Shown: piece by piece, positions 1 to 11,968 of the stretch
How the letters are laid out: each line of letters opens with the position of its first letter
Position numbering within the stretch: the stretch's first letter is position 1
Assembly: GCA_907165065.1 (NCBI GenBank)
Contig: OU015541.1
Span: 9,062,501 to 9,126,500, forward strand
Length of the DNA stretch: 64,000 nt
Direction: 5' to 3'
From: Caprimulgus europaeus
Taxonomy: Eukaryota > Chordata > Aves > Caprimulgiformes > Caprimulgidae
Translations under genes and position numbers: made by a program
The notes under the pieces: model-generated
Told to the model about the DNA's origin: nothing
The model's input: only the letters and a program-made list of their open reading frames with translations
Databases searched by the model: none

Positions 1-865
1 ATGCAAATGTAGACTTGTATGTATGCAAATGACACGGTTGTGTTGAGGCACCAACGTACGCTAATTTGTGCTCTGTTTTGCTTTGCTACCTGAGAGACTA
101 CAGCTTTTTTTAACCTTTAATAATGACAGGGTTTTTAAAGCTTGTTCTCTACAATAGTGGAACTGTTTGTTTCATCAGCCTTAAATTGTGTCTGGGATAA
201 GTACAGTCCATGGACACACTGAAGTCTCTCAATCTCATGCGCTTCCAGCCTCCTGGTCAAGGTGGGGATTACTCTGATTACTTTGATGGCCTTGCAAAGG
301 GCCTTTTTGCTTGTAATCAAGGTTGAAAGTGTCAAGAGCAGGTACTGCATCAGCATGATCATCAGCAGTATCTGAGTTAATTTTAACTCCTTGGTGCATT
401 AACTGGATGAGGTTTGTCACAGGACAAAACGTATGGTGTATTGCCAGAGTTTGCAGGTAAATGTATCGCGTTCCCTTGAAGCATTATCAGTCAAGAAAGA
501 AAATACATTAACAAACCACAAAAAACTCTCTGGCATGTTTTGCAGAAGCAAATCAGAAGTTAATTTAATGTGCAGGAAAGGTTTGTAATTGCAAATTACA
601 ACCTGGATATCTTGAAGGTCTTATGAGAACTGCAAAGGTCCATCCCTCATCAGATAAAGGAGCAACCACCAAGCTTAGCAGTTAATTTCCTGCAGAGGAA
701 AACAAATGTGAATGAAAATATCAGAAAAAATAACTGTAAGGGGCAATCAGCACAAACCAGGTATGCTGTGAGATCTTCTGGAAAGTCCCTGTCCAGGTTT
801 AGCCCAGGGAGGGCAAGGGGCTGTCTTTCCAGCATCATAGTTAATACCTTTTTCTCAGCAGTTCA

Positions 866-887
866 AAAGCTTCTAGCTAGAAGCTTT
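866..887. repeat. 22-bp perfect palindrome
   Basis: The sequence is exactly self-complementary over 22 bases, centred on AGCT, with two HindIII-like AAGCTT cores and CTAG on either side of the centre. The symmetry breaks at 865/888. No function is recognised. Confidence 0.95.
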
Positions 888-3853
888 AGAATTACTAAAA
901 TAATATTTAAGATTAATTTTTTCTCCCAGTCTTTGCATTTTGTATTCAATGAGAGAAGCTTCTTGACCTGAAGACCCCTCACAATCCAAGGTACAGCAAA
1001 GTGAGGGTATTTTCCTTTAGCAAACACAATGGAGTGTGCAAGGATCACTAAACCTCCCAGGAGGGTACTGAAGTGCCTGACTGCCATTCCTTGGGCTTCT
1101 GAGAGCCATCTCGAGATATGTTGGGAATGACAATGACATCCTGAGAGCTGCCAAAAAATCACAAGGAACAGCTGGTAAAAATGCTCAAACCTCCCAGTGC
1201 CCTTAATATACCGTAAACAAATCTGCTTCATTTAAACCACACACAAGGTGGTTAGGAGACTGCCTCCTAGATTTATGGGCTTTAATCGTTGTTATTGCCA
1301 TTCCCAAACATAAGAAATGTAAAGTACTTCAGGAACAAAAACTGCTGTGAAGGAAATACTTTAAGTCTTGTCAGGTTGCTGCTAATGTTTCAAAAAGACC
1401 TAGAGCTTTTCTTGAATCCTGTAAAGAAAAATGTGTCACAAAATGGCTTTTTTTTTCTGTTTCTGGCCAGTCAGAGCAGCAAGCCAGCATGTCATCAGAG
1501 CGTTGTCACACACTGTAGCTGCTGCTCTAGTAGAGGAATGAAATATTCACACCTTTTGGCTGGGGTTTTTATTAAGGTTTCAGGTGCCTTCCTTCTGCCA
1601 TCCACTCCATTTAAGTAATGATGACCAAAGCTCAACTCATTTCTCAAAGATTAACGACTTTCTGGGAATATTTAATTGTCTGGAAACAGAACTGAAAGAT
1701 CAATCCTGCAGCAAGCCCTTCACCCCCAGGGAAGCCCCTGAGGCCAGGACTGATGCCATCATTTACAGGATTAAAATCCCAGTGTGTCCCAGTGCAGAGG
1801 AGGCTGAATTCCAGTGGGGAGAAAGCAGTTCAAAGCCAAGGACACATGGTCTTGACAACAGGATGGAAACTGTCTGGCTTAAAGTTCCTATGAGATCATC
1901 ATGAGTTATTATTATGGGATCCTGACATCTTGCAGTGAAGCAGCACTGAATTATTTTGGACTGCTGTTTTTTGTAAGTTCATGAGCACCTGTTGCAGGAG
2001 CACCAGGAACATGGGGGTCTCAGAGAAGGTCTAGCTCTTGGCTGGTGGCTTTGCTTGGCCACTGCAGCTCAGTGTGCAAGTGTATGTGTCTGCAGACGTC
2101 TTAGGGGAGGGCTTTACTGCAGATGGGGTAAGATTTGCTTCTGCACGTGAAAGACCCTTACGCCCACTCTCCTGCTCGTTATCTTCACGCAAATTTGATC
2201 TTGTGTTCAGGGCATTAAGGTGAGCAGCAGAAACCTGTTGTATCTCCATCCTTGTCCCTCTCACCCTCACGTTTCCATTCTCTAGTGCCTTAAGTGGTCA
2301 CTTAAAAAACCCAGTTACACAGGCTTTTTCTGGAGAGCCACTCTGCTCCTCGCAGCCTCCCATGCGCCAGGACTAAAGCTCAGCAGCACTGTCAGACCGT
2401 TTCCCTCACTGCAAGGCTTGCTCCAGCCCAACAGAGCAGGGATTAGAGCTTGGACTGGCTGCTCTACTCCCAAATACATCTTCCAGCTCTCACAGTATGG
2501 CAACACCTTCTCTTTCTCCCTTTTTTTTCCCATGGGAAAGGACTGCCCTGGTGGAGGTGTCCATCTCCTGAAAGTTCCCATCTGCCTTTTATGGTGATGT
2601 TTAGCTCTGTCCCAGCCCAGGATTTCTTTTGCTCCTTTAGGCTGATCTCAAGTCAGGTCTGTGATCCCATTTCTCAGGCATTTAACTCTTCACCTATATA
2701 ATGCAGGAGATGTTCAGCCTGGCACTGAGGTTTCTGCCAGGGCAGCCAGGTTGGACCCTGCTGAGCTCAGGGTCCTCAGGGGGGATTTAGGTTGGATTTG
2801 GGAGCTGTTGACTTCACCCAGAGGTAGGTGCCAAGGCAGGCGTTAGAGCCTGTCTACCATTGCAGAGCTGGCCCTCGGCCACTTCGCTGCACCTCTTTAA
2901 TTCAGATGGTGACTCACAACCTGGAACTATTAGGTAGATGGCATATGCAGTTAGTGAGTGGTATTTTTCAGTGCTCATTTTACTTATTATATTGTATTTT
3001 GATTTATAATTATATATACAGTGCATTCCTCTCCTAGGCTCCAGGCATCCTTGCCAAAATTAAAAAGTACAGTTAGCAAAACTAAAGCCAGCAGATAATC
3101 AGAACTCTCGGTCAAAAATAACCAGCCAGAATGACTCTTTTTTCCGTCAGTTCTCCCTTATTTTCTGTTCTTGCTGCACTTTCTTTTCCATGGACCTCAA
3201 GATGAGGAGAGCAGCCCCCAGGCCGACCTCTTGGCCCCACACCAGCAATGCAGAGAGCAACAAAACTCATTCCTCAAATAAGGATCAGCACTTGCTGGTA
3301 TTCCCAAGTCTTCCAAATTCATTTATTTTGTACTCCTGGGAGTTTTTCATGCAGGGAAAAGTGTCTGTGTAATCATCAGGTGGGATCAGTGCCTGTGAAG
3401 CATCACCTCTCAGTGTCTGGAAGCCTTTCTTGTTGAAGGAGATTCAGTTTGCTGTGAGGAGGATTGGGGGGCCTAGGGTGGGATTTCTGGAAAGGTGAGG
3501 AGGAACCAGTCCTATACAAGGTGTCTGACACTGATGTATAAACACAAGTTATACAACTCCAGAATCGCTGCTTTCTCCTTTCTTGGGGCAATGGCTGGGG
3601 TTGGTACTACCACAAGAAATGAAGGCAGTAACTCTAAAGCTGTCTTTGTAGTCACCTGTAAAAGAGTCAGCTCAAAGGGCTCTGCTGGCAAGGCCTGTGC
3701 AGCCAACACCAACAAATCATCCCCTAAAAAGTCCTCTGTGAGATTTTCAGACGAGGTGAGGTAATATTTATGGATTTGCCTCCACAAAGTATGACTGACA
3801 GCTGGCAGGACAGCATCCAAGAAGCCAGTCAGAGGGTTGTTAAACCTGCCAGC

Positions 3854-3875
3854 AAAAAAAAAAGAAAAAAAAAAA
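3854..3875. repeat. A-rich run
   Basis: Two adenine runs broken by a single G. There is no recognisable retrotransposon body upstream, so I treat it as simple sequence rather than a retroposon tail. Confidence 0.8.
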
Positions 3876-4749
3876 GCTCAATTTCATAATTATTTCAGGC
3901 TTCCCTTGGAGATCAAAGAGCAAAGCTGATACAGGCCTGGTAGGAAATTGTCTAGATTCAGTGCAAGGCAAGAAGAGGCTAATGCTGTGATTACTGCTGG
4001 AAATGACTGATGGGGGAACACCTAGGGAGCCAGCAGCTGATTAAAAGAAAAAAGCCTTACCTTTTCCTATTACTGGAGTGAAAAGGAGACACAGGCTGGC
4101 CAGGACAGTGGGCTTTCATGGGAACTCTAGAGCAGGGGTGAACGCCGAGCTCTGGCATGAACCCATCAGGTCTGTCACAGTGTGGTGTCTCAATTGGGTA
4201 TAAAGCTCATGAGCTTGATGGGGGAGATGTTAGTATGGGTGAAACTTGAAAATTTCATTGAAATTCCTGCATGTCCTCGAAGGCTGCTTGTAAAAATGTA
4301 ACTTTTCATCAGCAAATACAGTAAAAAAAACTGATAGGCACTGGGTGTCATCCCAGGAGCTGCATCTCTAGATATGTTCATGATTGGGTCTTGTCCCTTT
4401 GGGAAGGATACCAAACCACCCAGAGGCAGAGGAGGTCCAAGAAGGGAATGGGCCAGATCTCCTTAAGGCACAGGTGGTAGAGTGGAGAGGTGCAGGAAAC
4501 AGTTTTCTTGTCTGAAATGATTTTTAATACTTAGAAAATTTTCCCTCCACAAATTGTGCAACCATTTCTCCCAAGAAAATCCTATGTTTTGGGTCTGAGG
4601 ATTCAAGATATTGTATTTTACTAATTTCAGACCAGGGTAGTTCAAAAAATTAATTAACCAAACTAGGAAAATAAGGCATTTTGAGTTCAAATTAGAGCTT
4701 TTCATTAAATGTTGTTGAAAGGAACATTCTGAACATGCAAAAATTTTCC

Positions 4750-4765
4750 TTTTTTTTTTTTTTTT
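4750..4765. repeat. T16 homopolymer
   Basis: An uninterrupted thymine run in the intron. It is probably length-polymorphic. No flanking transposon is recognised. Confidence 0.85.
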
Positions 4766-7700
4766 AATAGAAAGTAGGATCCCAACTTTTGTTGCCAGAA
4801 TGATTCTGTTTTCATAAATGATCATATTGTCACAAGTGTTGCTGTAATATTTCTGACCTCATGAACTTCCAAGTAATCACATTGATTGATCAGGCAAAAG
4901 GATCTGAGTTTTGTATGATGGGGAAGGACAGTAGGAATTGCAATCTTTACAATGAGACTGGAGCTAACAGTTGAACTGGCAACACGCTATCGTGCCACTT
5001 GGTGTAAAATCACACAGGTTTAGGGCATAATGTATTCTCAAGGTGAATCCCAAAGTTCGTGCTTCAGCCACAATTTCTCTTCTCACCAGTTTACCGCTGG
5101 TTACTGGGAGGTCAGACTTGCTGTGGGTCCAGGGTAGCATTCATGTGCTCAGTCCTAGGGAGAGTTTGTTTTCTCTGGGACATATTTAGACTCCTGTTTA
5201 ATGGGCACAATTATAGCTGCAGTTTTGGTGTGTTGATGAAGCTTCCAGATGGCTACTTGTGTTTCCCGAAGGCAAAGAGAAACTCAGCAGCTGGTAGTAT
5301 CAACATCCAACAGAGAACAGTACCACTGGCTCCAGGACCACCTGATTCCTGGACATCTACTTTTACCAGCTCACTTTAAAAAATAGATGTTGCCTTTGTT
5401 GTGATATAACAGCTTAAGAATTTATCCGTGTAACAACTGAGACAGGAGTATAAAAGGATTATGATAATTTCTCTGGCCCATGTGGGAGGATGGCATTTCT
5501 GCCTTGGTTAGTGCACTGATAACTGGACTCTTCAGCAGGCAGGTGATTGCATTCCTGGTGCAGGTTACTGGAACAGATGTTGATCTATCTGATCCATGCG
5601 GTGAAATGATAAGCCATCCAGCTATGGTGATTAAAGGAATCCAGGGAGATATTTGTTGCTTTGTTGCACCACCCTGGTAGCTTCCAAGCTCTTCCCATCC
5701 CTTGCCTGAACCCAAGGCAAAGGCAGCTCTGTTGGGCATCAGCAGAGCCTGACTCAAGCTCCTCTGGAATGTCTATGTCCTGTGGACACACTCAAAGTTT
5801 GCTCTGCTGTTTAGAATGTCTTAGGCAACAGTGCTGTCGCCAGTAAAGTTGGTTTGTGAAACTGTTTTTTGTTTTATTAGTTCAAAGTTTTTTTGAGCAG
5901 ACTGGAAAAATAAATTTATATGCTTTCTACTGATAAGAAAAAGCATTTCTAAGAATTCTGCTGATAAAAACCACCCTGCTAGCAATTACCTAAATACAAC
6001 CTTGCTGAGATTTCCACTAACCAGAAATTTGCATTACCTCAGTCCCTATAAAATTAAAAGCCAGAACTGGCTTTGTTTACAGGATGGTTGGCTCTTGGTC
6101 ATGGGGGATTTTGGAAAGGGGTCAGAACACATCAGGGACACAGCATCTGCTCGAGAAGGTAGTGGCCACCTGCCAGGGATGAAACCACCAGGAGATGCAC
6201 AAGCTGACAGTGCTAGTTTCTCACAGCGGTAGGCTCTAAGGTGGAGACAAAGCCCTGGCTCTGAAATTCATTCACAGAGACATGATTGAACACCTGCATG
6301 TCGGAGAGCTTCTGGCTGCAGACATCAGTGGAGAGAGGCCTAATTGACCCCGCACTTCATGGCATCTTCTGGACTTTGGCTAACAATAATAATGTTATTC
6401 TCCCCAAATGCTGTGTGCTGGGGTTCATGCCAGTCTGACCACACTCACACCAGTCCCCCTCTGAACACCAACCCCACAGCCCACCTCCCTCCACTCCAGA
6501 CAGGATCTGCAGGGTGTTCTCAGATATACAGTGACCACTGAGAGAGCCACAGGGACCCATGGAAAGAGGCACTACTTCATAGGGCTGAAGTTCCCATAAT
6601 TACTGAGCTGGAAAGTTAATTAATTCCTTAATTATACTGAAACAGTGATCAGAGTTTTAAAAAAATAACCTCTTCTACCTGATGTCTTAAATCCATCCCC
6701 AGCGCTGGCACAGCCCTGCTGAAGCACAGGGAGATGGTAGGGCAAGACCCAAGCTCACCGGGCAGGACACTGGTGGTGGTGGGTGCTTTGGGGGCTGCAG
6801 GGCAGTTGCCCCTTCCCCACTATGGGCACACACCACAGCAGGAGCAGGGAATAACAGGGCCTGGGTTCCTTAGTCCTGATGTGACAGCAGTAGCACGTGG
6901 GGAAGTTTGCAGCAACCAGAGCCACGGACCAGCCATCCAGAAAAGGTACAGCTTGAACCTTGATGGAGAGCTGCCAGGGCCACATCTTGAAGCAACACAG
7001 ATCTCCATTCAGAATACATGAAGTTGGCTTAGGAAGCATGAGAGTTTCCTTTGTAACAGTCAGTATCAACCTCTATCCCTGTTGCTCAGCTGTAAGCACA
7101 CATGCGTTTCATGTCCTTCCATCTTCTTATTTCAATTACACTGACTCTGGCAACCCAGAAAACCAGTGGACGTGGTTAGATTGCATTGCTGGCCAAGTCT
7201 TTTACTGGCCCATGTGAACTGGGACAAGCTGCCCTCCTTACTCTGCATTGACCAGATCATTCACTGGGCATTTGCCCGCCTTGGCCCTGTGCTTGCCGCG
7301 GGCCCTGCCTGGCCTCTTGGCCCTGAGGAGTCAGACTTCCTTCGTCTAGCTATTTTACTGCTGGTGTCAACATGAATAAACCACATTCCTTTGAAGCTAC
7401 CCACAACTTTTGACAGCTACAGTGATGTAAATAAAGCATCTAACACAGATGCTAATATTAATTCACATGACCCAGTTGTGCTTCACTAATAGTATCTGGG
7501 TTACCAGTCGGGCAAGACAAGAACACAAAATACTCAGACTGTCTCAGTCTGTTACACCAAAACCAAGCATTTGAAGATATTAATTTCTAGAGCTAAGCCT
7601 CAGAGGTTCCCTCCATTAGGAAAAGGCACAAGGAAGGTCTGAAAAGGTGACAGGAATCCTTGTTTAGTGATGGTTAGCCGTTAAGCCATGCTGGCCATGC

Positions 7701-9849
7701 ATGAGGTGATACCTCTTGCTATGCTGCAAATGTACTGCGACATCCTCGAGGTGTCATGTCCAGGACTGGGCATGCATCGCACAGACAGTCTGCCAGGGCA
7801 CTCAGAGATGTGCTGTTTGCAGGATTGTGAATGGTATTGTGGTTTTTAAAGCAATATTTAAGATATTAGTTAGCAGTATTAAGATTCAGGATAATCACCC
7901 ATATAGCCCTTTCTGGCTGCAGCTTGTAGGCTCCTGCTCATCCCTTTGGTTTCTGCTCAGGAGTTTCATTGATGTTCAGCTTTTTCTGGAGCAATTCAAA
8001 GATTGTCGAGTGTGAATAGTGTGAAAAAGTGTTTGGGGAGAAACATGAATGTTGTCATCCAACCTTACACAGCTGAAACAAAACAGCTAGGCCATTCAAA
8101 TCTGCCGTGACACCTGTGGCACAGCCCGACACAGCTGCTCAGCTCTCTAGTCTGTGTGGGTGCTCTGAAGGTTCACGCTGATGTTCAGCAAAATTGGTCC
8201 ATGGAAGCACTGGGACTGTTGCAACCCAGCTGGTTTTCACTAGCTGTAGATGTAATATTGCTTCTTTAGAAACTTGCAAAGCCTCTCCAGAAAGGCCAGG
8301 CTCAGGGTCTGGCTGATCAGGACCGTTTCTATTTACCCTCACCGCTGTGCAATTAATACACAGAAGCACGTGAATAGGTGGGCTTTGGCCTCAGCACAGG
8401 TATTTGCAAGAGCAGAGTTATTGCCACACATGTGTGGTCATGGATTTGGGCTCTTGGTGATAAAGGATTAGCAGGGCAACTCTTCCTACAACGAACTTGC
8501 CTTGACTTTACTGAGAGCAAGGTGAATGAAGACAGGGAAGCAACCGTCGGCGTGCGTACAGTACAGATGTGCCGTTTGTGGTTTCTGTGATAACACGACC
8601 GTGCAGTTGCAGAGAGGCAGAATTGTGCTGCTCACAGCAGGCTTGGAGGCTTAATTAAGCTTCTGGTGTTCTGTAAAGTTCATTTCACTGTTCGGTGGAG
8701 GACGGTTTAGGATAAACATAATAGGATTACCACTGCTATATACAGCCATGTAAGCCAGGAAGTCCTCATAATGGGCCTTTACCCAGTAGGAAAATCTTTT
8801 CAGAGGATGCTTTTTATAAACTGAGCAGTTACGCACGCTAGGAGTGTTTGGGGAAAGGTATCCTTCCTTACGCAGGTGTGCCCAAACCAGCCCGGGTAAC
8901 TGCTCTGGAATAGCACAGGTTTCTCTGCCCGCTGCACTGAGGTTTGCACTGATGGTGTGACTCATGTATTTGCTGTCCTGTGGAACCGTCTTTCCTTGTA
9001 AGCCCTTCCCCTGATACTAATCCTGGGGCTGAAGTCCAGGTGCCTTCAGCCAGGTAAGCCCCAGCAAACCTCACCTGCCCAGGCTCACGCGGCACCGCTG
9101 AGCGCAGCCTGCCTGGTGGATGTCTGCCTTCCCATGGGAATGGCGAGATTCAGCAAGTCACAAGGCCAGAGCAGGGTTGTGTTCGTGTGTGAATGGCTAA
9201 TTCATCAGCCTGTCTTATTAGGAGCAGAGACAAGACTCTACTGCCTGCGAGAGCCAGAGCCCTGCTGCTCCTTCAGGAGCGGAGCCAGGCTGAGCCTGAC
9301 GCTTTGTCACTAATTGGGAACAGCTACACACCCCAGTAGTTATCCATGGCACATGGAGGAGCAAGCTGCACTGGAAACAAAATGGATTTTTAAAAGCTCC
9401 CCTTAAAGGAGCCACCACTTGGGAAGCCCACCTGTCTGGCCACGCAGGCTCGGTGGCTCAGTGACCCCGGCAGCCAGCCAAGCCCTGGTGCCCATGCAAT
9501 GTGGGCTCTGCACACCAAGAGGCCCCCATGGCACAGCTCAACCACCCATTCTGGAGCTGCTGTGCCCCTGGAGCTGCTGTGCACAGAGAGGGCTCTTCCC
9601 CTGCACTGAAACCCCCCAGCAGCACCGAACTGGAGGAGCCGGGCCAGTGGGCATCCTTAGCTCCCGCTGTGAGCAACAGCCTCTTCCCACTGGCTCTGGT
9701 CACTCCAGCATTTTAACGCTGTATTTTTTAATTCATTTTTTTAATGTAATGGTGACCAGCACTTTGGGTAGTTTATAGAGGAGGAGGCAGTTGGCAGAAA
9801 GTTGGGGACCCCTCGATTACCGGGGGCAGGAGCTGGCTGGGTGACACAT

Positions 9850-9881
9850 GGGGCGGCAGGGTAGGGAGCAGGGCTCTGGGG
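9850..9881 (+). other. G-quadruplex motif in intron (sense strand)
   Basis: Five G-runs (GGGG, GGG, GGG, GGG, GGGG) are separated by loops of 5, 2, 4 and 4 bases, which fits the canonical G3+N1-7 pattern. A further GGGGG run lies just upstream. Being on the + strand, it would be present in the KCNB1 pre-mRNA. Confidence 0.7.
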
Positions 9882-11877
9882 CGGCAGCGACAGCAGATCT
9901 GCAGGGCTGGTGCTGAGAGCACCACAGGAACACAGCCTGGCCCCAGACTGGGCACACCCCCTGTGCACTGACCCGAGAGGCACAGCTGAGCATGCAGAGA
10001 CGTGCCAGCTGCTTTAGGGATGGCAGGTATTTCGTGGGCTCCCCTGGCTCTGGAGAGCAGCATCCCTCTGTGATATTTTCACATCACCCCAAGAAGCAGA
10101 GGCAGAGCTCAGCCTGAGCAAATAATCCTGCTAATGCCATTCCCAACGAGGCCGATTCAGGCTGGTTTCCTTATCTTTGCCTTTTCTGCACAGCAGCAGA
10201 TAATTCAGAGATAAAACAATCCGTTCTTATACACATACACATACACAGACGCTTAGGAGCTACTCTTAATCTTTCCAAATCCTTTAATATACCTTATGTA
10301 TACAGTTTGGAACTTGTAGATTTAGCATGATAGATTGATTTCATGCACTATCTCAATGGAAAATGACATTAATAACTAAATTCTAATGTTTTTTAGCCCT
10401 GGCTAGGCTACTGCAGAGCACTGAACTGTGGTAAATCTGTCCAGGGCAGAGCAGCAATACAGTCAGACCAAGTTCTCTGATGGTGTCTGATCTTATTGCC
10501 TGGATTATATAAAGCCCAAATTGTGGTACAGCCATAGGAAAATTTGGCCAAATAACTGCAGTTTGAGCATATGTTATAACCAATCAGCTGGAATGATTGT
10601 ATTTCTTTTTCACAACTCCCCCAAAATGGAGATGGATGAGGTTTGAGAGGGTTATGCAGACTGACAGGGGAAGCTGCTCTGACTTTTTGAAACAGATGAC
10701 TTGCTTCATGGTTTTCTGCATGCACCACCAGGAATTTCCAAGAGGTTTCTCCAGTAAGAGCAGACAGGCAAAAATATAGAATTTCCTTATTAGCCAACCC
10801 CTAGTGAAACTGTGCACACGTGCTCATGTCCCTGAGCTGGCCTCTCCTCCCCAACGCTCGTGCTCTCACCTTGAGCAGCTGGTGTTTTTAAGAAGCAGGT
10901 ACAGTGCTCACACGTGGCAGGCACCATATGTTTGGCAGCCCCAGGAGCTGTGAACTTGGCTCTCTTGCCAAGCAGTGGCCAGCCTGGCTCAGGAAGCAGA
11001 TGTCTCATTCCAGCCTCGGGACCTGCACGGTGCCACTGTGCCCATAGGCATCGCTGAGCACCCGCTTCCTCATGCTACCCAAACTCCACCATGGTGTGAA
11101 CTGGGAGCTTCTCAGCACACACGTGTTACCCTGTGGTGGCTGGAGGTGTGAATTAGGGGCACCCTCTGCTTTGCACAGATGGCACAGGGTGGGGTTCAGT
11201 TCACAGAGCAGCTGAGTGCTTTTGGAGCTACCTTGCAAATAGCGTCCAGCACGAGCAATGCAGACTGGCTCCTGTGCACCAAGCCCGCTGCTTCGGTGAT
11301 GGCAGCCGCAACCTCCCCTACTGAGATGTCCAGCAGATTGTCTGGGCTCACCTTTCATTGTGGGGATAGTGATCCTGGCTTATCTCGCAGAGTCCTGGGA
11401 AACATGTTGCATGAGTGCTCATGAGATAGCCTCACACTACAGCCACAGAGCCCAGGTGTCCTTCGGTGCAGGCATTTTACATCTCCAGTCCCGATGCTGT
11501 GACTGTACTACCACACATAGAGCCTTCTAAGCTTCTTGACTTTGCCTTCAGAGGAAAAAATGTTTCCACTGCGTAAATCAAGCTATGGCCAACCCGGGCT
11601 ATTGTTTTGTCTATGTTTTTATGTCCCTTTCAGTATATATGTCAACTCTGCGTACCCTGTCTAATAAAAAATGCCTGGGTTTACACATTACCTCATTAGT
11701 CTTACTGTCTATCCAGCATTTTTTCCATCCTACAAGCTCCTCACTCCTTTTACATCACTGTGATTAAATCATTTGCTTAGGCCATTAGCAATGAGGCTTA
11801 GTGTTTTTATACTCCTGGCTCTGTAGGAGATGATGTGGGAGCGGGCTGAGGAGAGGGAATATGTTGGCTTTAAAGTT

Positions 11878-11968
11878 GCAGTGGAAGGTGTCCCTGCTCA
11901 GGGCAGGGGGGTTGGAATTAGTTGATCTTTAAGGTCCCTTCCAACCCAAACCAGCCTGTGATTCTATG
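11878..11968 (+). mobile_element. CR1 LINE, 3'-terminal fragment
   Basis: The sequence matches the 3' untranslated tail of avian CR1 elements. It has the segment resembling 'ggaaggtgtccctg', then the block 'aaggtcccttccaaccc', and ends in a single ATTCTATG copy of the CR1 terminal octamer repeat. It is severely 5'-truncated (about 90 bp), as most CR1 insertions are, and has no coding capacity. The orientation is the same as KCNB1. Confidence 0.88.

Larger units (their letters stand above)
1..11877 (+). other. KCNB1: KCNB1 long intron, upstream part
   Basis: Intronic sequence upstream of the last KCNB1 coding exon. This is inferred from the splice acceptor at 29280 and the absence of the T1-domain exon anywhere in the window. 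I see no exon-like frame, RNA gene or recognisable transposon here. Notable items are a 22-bp perfect palindrome at 866-887, short A or T runs near 3854 and 4750, and a G-rich G-quadruplex motif at 9850-9881. The block from about 9000 to 11400 is visibly more GC-rich than its surroundings. Part of this stretch could hold an unrelated non-coding transcript that I cannot see. Confidence 0.75.
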
